The notes beneath the pieces are model-generated. The model was not told the DNA's origin. It ran no database searches and saw only the letters and a list, made by a program, of their open reading frames with translations. Positions 17,214 through 23,497 of a stretch of DNA of 26,403 nucleotides are shown here, in pieces. Each line of letters begins with the position of its first letter. Position 1 is the stretch's first letter. Source of the DNA: SAR324 cluster bacterium (GTDB lineage: Bacteria > SAR324 > JACQKK01); assembly GCA_022572825.1 (NCBI GenBank), contig JACZVE010000002.1, positions 1-26,403 on the forward strand, in the 5' to 3' direction. The position numbers and the translations under genes were made by a program.

Positions 17214-17813
17214 ATGCTGATCGACCCCGAACTTGCCCTCGATTCCGATCCCTACCGGTCATTCGCGACCTGGTACGCCGCCGCCGAGTCCGCCGATCCC
17301 CGGCCTGATGCCGTGGCGCTGGCAACCGCCGACGCGGGGGGGCCGCCTTCCCTGCGCATAGTGTTGTTCAGGGGCGTGCAGGGGGGCGGCTTCCGCTTCT
17401 TTACCAACTACGTCAGCCGCAAAGGCCGGCAACTGGCTACCAATCCTTACGCAGCGCTGCTGTTCTACTGGCAGCCCCTGGGCAGGCAGGTACGTCTGGA
17501 GGGCCGGGTAGAACCGCTGGCGCCGCCCGAGTCCGATGCGTACTTCGCCACCCGTGATCGGGAAAGCCAGCTCAGCGCCTGGGCTTCCCGTCAAAGCGAG
17601 CCCATCGCCTCCCGCGAGGTGCTGATGGCAAAGGTCGAGGCTCTCCGTGAGCGCTTCGCGGGAGGCGACGTGCCGCGTCCGGAATTCTGGGGCGGTTACT
17701 GCCTGCTGCCTTCGCAATTCGAGTTCTGGCATCACCGCGAAAACCGGTTGCACGACCGATTCCGATACACGCTGGGTGCGGAGGGCTGGCTCGTGAATCG
17801 CCTCTCGCCCTGA
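17214..17813 (+). CDS. pdxH: Pyridoxamine/pyridoxine 5'-phosphate oxidase
   Basis: The FMN enzyme that makes pyridoxal 5'-phosphate from pyridoxine or pyridoxamine 5'-phosphate with O2. At 199 residues it is a little shorter than E. coli PdxH. Conserved stretches run in order: RIVLFRGV, FRFFTNYVSRKGRQLATNP (FMN-phosphate region), LGRQVRLEGRVEPL, ESQLSAWASRQSEPI, WGGYCLLPSQFEFW, and NRLHDRFRY (substrate and FMN contact Arg residues). The C-terminus VNRLSP is the family ending. No obvious ribosome site precedes the ATG. The requirement for O2 implies exposure to oxygen. It lies 68 bp before nagZ on the same strand. Confidence 0.95.
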   Translation: MLIDPELALDSDPYRSFATWYAAAESADPRPDAVALATADAGGPPSLRIVLFRGVQGGGFRFFTNYVSRKGRQLATNPYAALLFYWQPLGRQVRLEGRVEPLAPPESDAYFATRDRESQLSAWASRQSEPIASREVLMAKVEALRERFAGGDVPRPEFWGGYCLLPSQFEFWHHRENRLHDRFRYTLGAEGWLVNRLSP

Positions 17814-17881
17814 GAGGGGAGGGGCAGCGCGCGGGGATTGGTGTGCCCCCCCGCCGGTGGAGAAACTGCAATCCAGGGTTC

Positions 17882-18943
17882 ATGATCCCATCCGCGTGCA
17901 TCGGCGAGCTGTTCGTGCTGGGCTTCCAGGGCACGGTGGTGCCGCGCTGGCTGCGCGACTTCGCGGCGCGCTACGGCCTGGGTGGCGTGATCCTCTTCGA
18001 CTACGACGTGCAGACGCGCCGCTACGAGCGCAACGTGAAGAGCCCCGATCAGGTGCGTCGCCTCTGCGCCGAGGTGGCCGCCCTGCCCACGCGGCCGCTG
18101 ATATTCGTGGATCAGGAGGGCGGCAAGGTGTGCCGCCTCAAGAAATCGCGGGGATTCGCGCCCCTCCCCAGCGCATGGGCGTTCAATCGCCTGCCGCCCG
18201 CAACGAAAGCGGCGTTGGCGCGGCAAAGCTACGCCGAGCTGAGGGCGCTGGGCATCTCATACAACCTGGCGCCCGTGATCGACCTCAACCTCAACCCCGA
18301 CAATCCGGACATCGGGGCGGTGGAGCGTGCCTATTCCGCCGAGCCCGCGGAGGTGCGCGCCAACGTGGCCATCCTCGGCGAAGCAGCGCGCGCCGCGGGG
18401 CTGGGACTGTGCCTGAAACATTATCCCGGCCTGGGCGGCGCCGCGGTCAACAGCCACGAGGCGCTGACCGACCTCAGCCACACCCTCGACGACGCGCAAT
18501 TGGCCCTGTTTGACGAATTGGCGCCGGCGCTGCCCGGCCAGGCGATTCTGGTCAGTCACGGCATGGTCGCGCAGTGGGAGCCGGGCCGCCCGGTTTCCAT
18601 GTCGGCACGGGCGCTAGGGGCCCTGCGCGGGCGCCGGCCGGAGGTGCTGCTGATTTCCGACGATCTGCAGATGCAGGGGCTGCAGCGCGTCCTGAGCACC
18701 CAGGAGGCGTGCGTGCAGGGGATCCAGGCCGGGCTGGACGTATTGCTCATCGGCAACAACCTGCTGGACGAGACGGCGCTTGCCGCGAGCTTCGCGGAGG
18801 CGCTCGCCCGCGCCGCCGAAGCCGATTGCGGGCTGGCCCGCCAGGTGGGCGCGGCCCTCACCCGCGTGCGTGCGCGCAAGCGGCAATATTGCACCCAGCC
18901 AGCAACCAATCGTAGAACCCGCCGAACCCTAAAAGGCCTGTAA
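17882..18943 (+). CDS. nagZ: Beta-N-acetylhexosaminidase, glycoside hydrolase family 3
   Basis: 353 residues, GH3 (NagZ type), which removes N-acetylglucosamine from cell-wall muropeptides during recycling. Key features: FVDQEGGKVCRLK (substrate-binding region), LKHYPGLGGAAVNSHE at 178-193 (the KHFPG-x-G loop with the proposed His general acid), and LLISDDLQMQGL with the nucleophile Asp at 260/261. The ATG at 17882 begins MIPSACIGELFVLGF, the normal N-terminus; an earlier frame start at 17843 is less likely. The C-terminal tail of about 25 residues is basic. The wall-recycling role pairs functionally with LdcA at the window end, though they are not adjacent. Confidence 0.9.
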   Translation: MIPSACIGELFVLGFQGTVVPRWLRDFAARYGLGGVILFDYDVQTRRYERNVKSPDQVRRLCAEVAALPTRPLIFVDQEGGKVCRLKKSRGFAPLPSAWAFNRLPPATKAALARQSYAELRALGISYNLAPVIDLNLNPDNPDIGAVERAYSAEPAEVRANVAILGEAARAAGLGLCLKHYPGLGGAAVNSHEALTDLSHTLDDAQLALFDELAPALPGQAILVSHGMVAQWEPGRPVSMSARALGALRGRRPEVLLISDDLQMQGLQRVLSTQEACVQGIQAGLDVLLIGNNLLDETALAASFAEALARAAEADCGLARQVGAALTRVRARKRQYCTQPATNRRTRRTLKGL

Positions 18944-18963
18944 TTATATCCGAGAACAACCTT

Positions 18964-19010
18964 TTTGGGGGAAACGGCGCGCGACGCGCAAGCGCCGTGG
19001 CGCCCCCAAA
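18964..19010. terminator. Long hairpin between convergent genes
   Basis: The outer stem is TTTGGGGG (18964-18971) with CCCCCAAA (19003-19010), and the inner stem is ACGGCGC (18974-18980) with GCGCCGT (18992-18998). It lies between the convergent nagZ (+) and ccdA (-), where a shared terminator is expected. No U-run follows on either strand, so intrinsic termination is not assured and the structure could instead protect 3' ends. Confidence 0.45.
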
Positions 19011-19061
19011 CCCCCGTTGCGAGGGCTCGATTCCCGGGCAAGCCCGCATAAGCAACCCGGT

Positions 19062-19826
19062 TCAGGAGAAACTGACCAGCATCCCTCCGGGGAAGAGCCA
19101 GTAGTAGATGATGTACGAGCCGGCCAGAATCAGTAACACGGCCGTGACGTGGTGAACGTAGGGCATGACCTTGCGGATCCTGGCGACCATCAGCCCTTCC
19201 TTGAACAGAGCCACTGCCAGGGTCAGCAGGAGGAGCACCACACCCATCCCCAGCCCATAGCTGAAAAACTGGGCCATCCCGGCCAAGAAACTGCCCGCCG
19301 CCAGTGCGCTGCCGACCACGACCAGGAAGATGGGAAGGGTACAGCTCAGCGAGGTGGCGCCAAAGGCGAGCCCGAAGAGAAAGAACCCCCGGATGCCGGT
19401 GGTTCTGGGATCTCCGATGCGGCTGCCCAGGCGGCTGAACAGCCCCAGCGAAAGATGGCGCCCCGTCAGCATCCAAAGACCCAGGACGGTGAGACCCAGG
19501 CCGATCACCATGGCGATCCAGGGCATCGCCGCAATGAGAATCCGCCCCCCCGCCGAGATCAACACACCCATGGCAGCGAAGAGGGCAACGAAGCCAGCCG
19601 AAACCATCGCCGCCACCATCAGGGCTTTTAAGCCGCGCAACAGCGGCGATGTTTGGTAGAAGCCGCTTTCCTGGGTCCCCAGGTACAGCGAGAGATAAAC
19701 GGGAAGCAGAGCGAATCCGCAAGGATTGACCGTGGACATCATGCCGGCGCCGAAGGCGTAGCCGACGGGGAGATGATCCACCAACATCCCCATCCAGTTG
19801 GCAAAATACTGCTGCAATTGGGTCAT
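19062..19826 (-). CDS. ccdA: CcdA/DsbD-type thiol electron-transfer membrane protein
   Basis: 254 residues with six or more hydrophobic helices. The two redox-active Cys are in the family positions: Cys36 in STVNPCGFALLPVYLS and Cys162 in ATSLSCTLPIF. The protein carries reducing equivalents from cytoplasmic thioredoxin across the membrane to periplasmic redoxins. It is the last gene of a minus-strand operon that carries a redoxin with an in-frame UGA, a likely electron acceptor. Its ATG overlaps the stop of a decayed redoxin frame (ATGA at 19823-19826), evidence of former or present translational coupling. Assignment is clear by motif; the exact partner is inferred from context. Confidence 0.92.
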   Translation of the reverse strand: MTQLQQYFANWMGMLVDHLPVGYAFGAGMMSTVNPCGFALLPVYLSLYLGTQESGFYQTSPLLRGLKALMVAAMVSAGFVALFAAMGVLISAGGRILIAAMPWIAMVIGLGLTVLGLWMLTGRHLSLGLFSRLGSRIGDPRTTGIRGFFLFGLAFGATSLSCTLPIFLVVVGSALAAGSFLAGMAQFFSYGLGMGVVLLLLTLAVALFKEGLMVARIRKVMPYVHHVTAVLLILAGSYIIYYWLFPGGMLVSFS

Positions 19827-20051
19827 AACGCGTTTTCCATCGCGGTATACAAAACGGCATAATGCGTGGCTCTCAGATCACCGAACACCTCCCGCCCTTC
19901 CCGATCGATAGCGATCGATAACGATGGTGGCCCCGGCGTCTTGATTTTCCAGGATGCAAGCGGTGTCTGGGCGTGCAACACCATAGGCCACTGCTTCGGC
20001 AAAAAGCGATTTTACGGGGAGGGGTAGGTATGGAGAGGTCACATCTAAAAT
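19823..20051 (-). pseudogene. Decayed second redoxin gene, frameshifted
   Basis: Translation shows a redoxin C-terminus split across two frames: SPYLPLPVKSLFAEAVAYGV and QDAGATIVIDR, then in another frame EGREVFGDLRATHYAVLY up to a stop overlapping the ccdA start. The break falls at a perfect 10-bp tandem duplication (CGATCGATAG at 19902-19911, CGATCGATAA at 19912-19921). Removing one copy restores a single frame through to the stop. The end resembles the neighbouring redoxin (compare AGATVIIDKQGRI). The N-terminal half with the active site is missing or unrecognisable. It is probably a paralogue left by deletion and slippage. An assembly or sequencing error at the 10-bp repeat would be the alternative. 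Confidence 0.65.
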
Positions 20052-20107
20052 TAGGCGAAGGCCTGGCCACGGCCCTCTTACTTGGGAAGCATCGGTTGAG
20101 TGATCGA

Positions 20108-20647
20108 TTACTGTGCCTTCTCCACTGCTTCCTTTAATTCCTCGTAAGTGGTGGCGAACTGGTCCTTAAAAGCGATCCGACCCTGCTTGTCGATGATCAC
20201 CGTTGCGCCCGCCGTTCTCACATTGAGCGTCCTGATGGCTTCCCGCCTGGGATCGTGGGCGTAGATCACATCTCCACCGCCAACCTCCCTCCAGTATTTT
20301 TCCCAATCTTCCAGGGAGAATTGCGAGAACACGTTGACCGCGATCACCTCCAGGTTACGATCCCGGTATTCCGACTGAATGCGGGCCAGCGCCGGAGCCT
20401 CCAGCGCACATTGCGGTCAGCCGGGGAAGGAGAAGAAATAGATCAATGTTTTCCCCTTCTGCTCGGAAAAGGCATACGGTCCGTTGAAGGTGTCCACACT
20501 GAAATCGGGGAGCGGCGCTGCGGCCTGCGCCGTTGTGGTGCCGGCCATGAGCAGGGCCAGCACCATCGCCGCGGAGATTGCGGCGAGAGAGAAGCGGATT
20601 ACATTGTTCACGGGCTTCCGAGTTCCGTTCCGGCGACTTCTTCGCAT
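20108..20647 (-). CDS. Selenocysteine-containing TlpA-like periplasmic redoxin
   Basis: 179 residues when the in-frame UGA at 20417-20419 is read as selenocysteine. A basic N-terminus, hydrophobic stretch and AQA-type cleavage site (near residue 42) indicate export. The thioredoxin-fold active site is FFSFPG-U-PQCALEAP: Sec77-Pro-Gln-Cys80 replaces the usual CxxC of TlpA/redoxin proteins. After the UGA the fold continues in the same frame (NLEVIAVNVF, GATVIIDKQGRI) to a TAA at 20108, which argues against a true stop. A SECIS-like stem-loop follows the UGA. The start could also be a GTG at 20611 or ATG at 20662. Neighbours are a MerF-like protein upstream and ccdA downstream, the likely electron donor. 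Without Sec insertion only a 76-residue stump would be made. Confidence 0.85.
20389..20419 (-). promoter_or_regulatory. UGA plus SECIS-like hairpin in redoxin gene
   Basis: Reading from the UGA (20419-20417), a stem GCGCUGG / CCGGCGC (7 bp, one G-U) closes a 5-nt loop AGGCU and spans 20407-20389. The stem begins 9 nt after the codon and the loop 16 nt after, with G residues in the loop. This is the spacing and form of bacterial SECIS elements recognised by SelB. It was folded by eye, so free energy was not computed. Confidence 0.7.
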
Positions 20648-20725
20648 GGCGTTCCCGACCATCGATTGGATTCGTTACGTGCGGCCATTTTGCCGGCTGG
20701 CGCGCAGCCGACATCAATCCCCGGA

Positions 20726-20959
20726 CTATTTTTCAGAACGGTGGCCTTTGAGATGGAACCCACCTTGCGGGGTTCTCCGCTTCCATAGGGCGGCCAGCAG
20801 CACCGCCAGCGCCAGCAGACCAGCGCCTTGTACGACCGGGTCCAGTAGCCAGCCCAAAATGGCGGCCAGACCGGCGGAGCCGAGCGCGACCAGCAACAGG
20901 ATCCCGCCGCAGCACACCACATGCGCCAGCAGGAGAGGATACAGGAATTTTCCCGGCAT
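20726..20959 (-). CDS. Small two-helix MerF/MerT-like membrane protein
   Basis: 77 residues with two hydrophobic helices (about 7-34 and 43-60). The first contains a vicinal cysteine pair, AHVVCCGGILLLVALGSAG, and the loop GLAAILGWLLDPVV is followed by a second helix and a basic tail. This matches the plan of MerF/MerT mercuric ion transporters, in which the CC pair binds Hg(II), but the tail lacks a second Cys pair, so mercury specificity is not shown. The gene lies in the CsoR-family operon, upstream of the selenocysteine redoxin. It could alternatively bind another soft metal or serve as a thiol carrier. The stop is TAG. Confidence 0.65.
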   Translation of the reverse strand: MPGKFLYPLLLAHVVCCGGILLLVALGSAGLAAILGWLLDPVVQGAGLLALAVLLAALWKRRTPQGGFHLKGHRSEK

Positions 20960-21097
20960 CTAATCCTCTTTCGTACCGTCAATCATCCGTCGGGCCCAGC
21001 CGAAGTAAGGGCGTGAATCGGACGGGCCATTGAACCCCGGTGAGGAAAATTCAGGGATCGGGCTCACCTTCGGTTTCAGGGTCCCCCGCCCAACCCC

Positions 21098-21241
21098 TCA
21101 GAGATTGAGCAGCAGATAACAACAAAACCCAAGCGCGATGCTGATCAGGATCACGGCCCAAACATAGCCCGTTGGCGAGGTGGGTTTCCGTTCCGCATAT
21201 CGCCATTCCTCGATGGGATCTTCCACTGTTTTATCTCTCAT
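21098..21241 (-). CDS. Small single-helix membrane protein
   Basis: 47 residues: an acidic/basic N-terminal half (MRDKTVEDPIEEWRYAERKP) and one C-terminal transmembrane helix, GYVWAVILISIALGFCCYLL, with a Cys-Cys pair near its end. No family is recognised. It lies in the same orientation between csoR (151-bp gap) and the MerF-like gene (138-bp gap), so it is probably part of the same transcription unit. Codon structure and the clean N-soluble/C-membrane layout support a real gene, but its small size leaves doubt. The vicinal Cys pair is shared with the MerF-like neighbour. Confidence 0.6.
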   Translation of the reverse strand: MRDKTVEDPIEEWRYAERKPTSPTGYVWAVILISIALGFCCYLLLNL

Positions 21242-21392
21242 GCGTGCCCCCACCCCGAATTAACGACGATTAATCCATGCCGCTGGATGCGCGTTCCGAC
21301 TGCCCCCGACAGTTCCAAACTAACTTTGTCACCTCTCCACCTCTCCTAGCGGAGCTCCGGCGAGGGAAAAGGATGGAGCGGCGGCGCCACCT

Positions 21393-21710
21393 TCAGCTTT
21401 GCTTCAGCAGCGTCGATAGAACTTTGGTGACCTTCTTGAGCCGGTCATCCGCATTGCCCTCCATGCAGGAACGCATACAGGCCGTCAGCTCGTGATCGAG
21501 GAGCTTGCTGGCGAACTGGTTCAGCGCAGCCTTAACGGCGGCCAGCTGCAGCAGTATCTCGTCGGCGCAGCGATGATCCAGCACCATCTGGCGCACCGAG
21601 CGCAGATGGCCCTCGATCCTGGCGAGCCGGTCCGCGAGCGCCTTTGAGGAAGCCTGGTCAAGATAGGATTGCGAGACATTTAAAGGGATGACGTTTCCCG
21701 TCTCGGTCAT
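21393..21710 (-). CDS. csoR: CsoR/RcnR-family metal- or thiol-sensing repressor
   Basis: 105 residues, all-helical DUF156 family. RLARIEGHLRSVRQMV (residues 28-43) is the standard first helix and AAVKAALNQFASKLLDHEL the second. Candidate ligands are Cys48 (HRCADE, the conserved family Cys), His73 (LLDHEL) and Cys78. Compared with Cu-sensing CsoR (LLDEHLSHC), the His is one residue earlier, so the classic Cys-His-Cys copper site is not exactly conserved, and an extra Cys82 is present. The inducer is therefore unclear: Cu(I), another metal, or a thiol/sulfane signal. A strong GGGAGGTGA ribosome site precedes the ATG at 21710. It probably represses its own operon (MerF-like, selenoredoxin, CcdA) through the operator just upstream. 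Confidence 0.88.
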   Translation of the reverse strand: MTETGNVIPLNVSQSYLDQASSKALADRLARIEGHLRSVRQMVLDHRCADEILLQLAAVKAALNQFASKLLDHELTACMRSCMEGNADDRLKKVTKVLSTLLKQS

Positions 21711-21729
21711 CGGTCACCTCCCTGATGCG

Positions 21730-21759
21730 AACATACTATCCCCCTGGGGGGGATGTCAA
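21730..21759 (-). promoter_or_regulatory. Promoter with CsoR-type G/C-tract operator
   Basis: On the minus strand, TTGACA (21759-21754) and TATGTT (21735-21730) are separated by 18 bp. The spacer holds the palindrome ATCCCCC-TGG-GGGGGAT (plus-strand 38-54 of the 21700s), an AT-flanked G/C tract typical of CsoR/RcnR operators. Repressor bound here would block the promoter, giving autoregulation of the csoR operon. Confidence 0.75.
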
Positions 21760-21857
21760 ATCGGCTGCAGTGGCGCCGTCCCGATTGTCACTTCCCGCCG
21801 CACACCCCTCGCGTGGATACTCCCGTGGATTGATCGGTCAGCGGACGCGCCTCGGCG

Positions 21858-22274
21858 TCATGGGTCGACCAGGTAAGGCAGCAAGGCGGCCCGATGGGGC
21901 TCGCTGATCCGCAGGGGCCGCCCCCGCTCATCGAGGAACACGGCCACGGCGCGCGCCCGCAAAACCGGTCGCCCCTCCGGCTGACTGACGATGCGCTGGT
22001 CGATCGCCACGCGCGCTCCCCGGAGCTCCCCGATCGTCGCCTCCACGCGAAAGTGTTCGCGCGAACGCAACGGACTCTGGTAATGCACGTTGATTTTGGA
22101 CAGGGCCAGCGCGCGCCCGGCGACGGCGATTTCCGCCGGGTCGATGCCGATGCCGTGGAGAAACTCGTGGCGGGCGTGCTCGAGATAATTCAGGTATGCG
22201 GCGTTGTTGACGACGCCGAACAGATCCAACTCGTAGTCGCGCACCTTGAACTCCAGGCTGAACACCTTGGGCAT
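21858..22274 (-). CDS. Acyl-CoA thioesterase, YbgC/4-hydroxybenzoyl-CoA type
   Basis: 138 residues forming a single hot-dog domain. The family motif appears as VRDYELDLFGVVNNAAYLNY followed by EHARHEFL, with Asp17 in the catalytic position (YxxxDxxGVV) and the helix after it. SKINVHYQSPLRSREHF is the second typical segment. It hydrolyses a CoA or ACP thioester; the acyl group cannot be told from the sequence. The ATG at 22274 gives a normal N-terminus (MPKVFSLEFKVRDYE); a longer frame from 22394 adds unlikely residues. It is transcribed toward csoR but ends 148 bp before it, with the csoR promoter between, so it is a separate unit. Confidence 0.88.
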   Translation of the reverse strand: MPKVFSLEFKVRDYELDLFGVVNNAAYLNYLEHARHEFLHGIGIDPAEIAVAGRALALSKINVHYQSPLRSREHFRVEATIGELRGARVAIDQRIVSQPEGRPVLRARAVAVFLDERGRPLRISEPHRAALLPYLVDP

Positions 22275-22631
22275 GGTCCCGGTCTCCTCGGCGCACACGC
22301 CAAGCGCTGGCCAGACGGATAAATGGTGGGTGGCATGCTTCAGGGCGCCATGGCCCCAAGCAGCGGCGCGCCGGGGTGAGCGATCCACGCACAAAGCGCT
22401 TCACGGGCGCAGCCCCGGTAGCGCATCGGCCTGAACGTGCATTTCGGCCGCGGCAAGCGCTACTGCGGTTGAGATTCCCTGCGCGCCCCCGTCCACGCCG
22501 GTCGACAAGGCAGCCTCGCTGGCTGGACGAAAGTGCCCAGGCGAAACAGGGCCGGGGCAGGACGGATACCGCGGCGGGCGATATTCCGCCGGCTGCCGGG
22601 ACGCGCCAGAGGCCGTGTGTCTTGCCTGGCT
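22275..22631. other. About 357 bp without a recognisable gene
   Basis: Lies between the thioesterase start and the cytochrome c stop, both on the minus strand. It should contain the thioesterase promoter. A short plus-strand stretch around 22430-22475 encodes HFGRGKRYCG, reminiscent of a cytochrome P450 Cys loop, but stops flank it closely. No RNA gene, repeat or terminator is clear. Confidence 0.5.
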
Positions 22632-22976
22632 CTACTTCACCCCTTCAAGATACTTGGCGATCTTCTCCATATCGGAGTCGCTGAGTTGGGCGGCCATGCC
22701 CCACATCAACGCGGACTGCCCGCTTGTGCGTTTCTGAGCCTTGAAGGCCTTGAGCTGGACGACGATGTACGCTGCCTGCTGCCCAGCCAACTTCGCATAG
22801 CTGGGTTGAATGGGGGCTTTACCCTCCGCGCCGTGGCAGGCGATACAGCCTTTCTGCACGAACAACGTTTTCCCGTCCTGTGCGTACGCATTCCCGCTGG
22901 CAAGGGCGCCCAAAATCAGCGCGGCGCCAAGGCAGACCAATCCGAGTTTGAGAGCCGAATTCAGCAAACCTTCCAT
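22632..22976 (-). CDS. Periplasmic class I c-type cytochrome
   Basis: 114 residues. A signal peptide of about 32 residues ends near AYAQ; the heme-attachment motif CIACH is at 44-48 (VQKGCIACHGAEGKAP), and GQSALMWGMAAQLSDSDMEKI supplies the likely axial Met and the C-terminal helix of a cytochrome c553/c5-like fold. It is a single-heme soluble electron carrier in the periplasm. Heme attachment needs a cytochrome c maturation system, and CcdA, encoded 2.8 kb away, can contribute reductant to that. The ATG at 22976 is followed by a basic and hydrophobic leader. The redox partner is not evident from its neighbours. Confidence 0.92.
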   Translation of the reverse strand: MEGLLNSALKLGLVCLGAALILGALASGNAYAQDGKTLFVQKGCIACHGAEGKAPIQPSYAKLAGQQAAYIVVQLKAFKAQKRTSGQSALMWGMAAQLSDSDMEKIAKYLEGVK

Positions 22977-23177
22977 AATTGAATCCTGGTTAGATGAAAA
23001 AAGTTACCAACGGGCGTCATGTCAAAATCAATGCGGCGCCCTTCTCCTTGCCCGCAGGATTGCCCGGCCGCGGAACAATGATAGCGACCCGTTGATCCGT
23101 ACGTCGCCATTTGGCCGGCGCGCAGGCCCGAACTTCGCCCAGCAGGGACGACAATCGCGAGATTATATCAGTTTTTT

Positions 23178-23220
23178 GCGCCGTGAAAAGAGGCGCCGTG
23201 AAAAGTGGCGCGGAAAAGTG
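23178..23220. repeat. Three tandem 15-bp units
   Basis: GCGCCGTGAAAAGAG (23178-23192), GCGCCGTGAAAAGTG (23193-23207) and a shortened GCGCGGAAAAGTG (23208-23220) follow one another. They lie in the 280-bp non-coding stretch upstream of the cytochrome gene (22977-23256), downstream of a broken frame. They may be a slippage product or a regulator binding cluster; no function is shown. Confidence 0.6.
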
Positions 23221-23256
23221 GGGCGGCCATCGCAGCCCGTTGTCGGGCAATCATGA

Positions 23257-23487
23257 TTAACCGCCCGCGCCAGGCATGCCCACCATTCTCGGGATTGTGT
23301 CGCGTTTGACACCCTTGCGCGCCACCGCAACCACCTGCATCGCCACCGGCTCGCCATCCAACAAGCGCAGCCGCGCCGAGACGGGACTGGGGCACCCACG
23401 CTGCCGATATGCAGAAGCACCGGAGAGTCTTCCTCAGCCCAGCCGCTCCAACAAGTCATATAGCGGTGCGCTTTCAAGGCAGCTCAC
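23257..23487 (-). pseudogene. Possible broken small gene downstream of the SDR
   Basis: Protein-like segments occur in series but in different frames: LESAPLYDLLERLG, then (shifted) AEEDSPVLLHIGSVGAPVP, then (back in the first frame) RLRLLDGEPVAMQVVAVARK to a TAA at 23257-23259. The first frame has an in-frame TGA at 23434-23436. Two compensating frameshifts give the most protein-like reading, so a decayed or mis-sequenced gene is proposed. I do not recognise the family. It follows the SDR gene by about 10 bp on the same strand and may once have been co-transcribed. Confidence 0.3.
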
Positions 23488-23497
23488 AGAATTTCGA

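Noticed and set aside
22430..22480. HFGRGKRYCG resembling a cytochrome P450 heme-binding loop
   Set aside because: Stops lie immediately on both sides and no other P450 sequence is nearby; a chance match is most likely.
23434..23436. In-frame TGA in the broken frame after the SDR as a third Sec codon
   Set aside because: The sequence after it in the same frame is not protein-like until later, the neighbouring frame is better, and the only downstream stem is about 4 bp.
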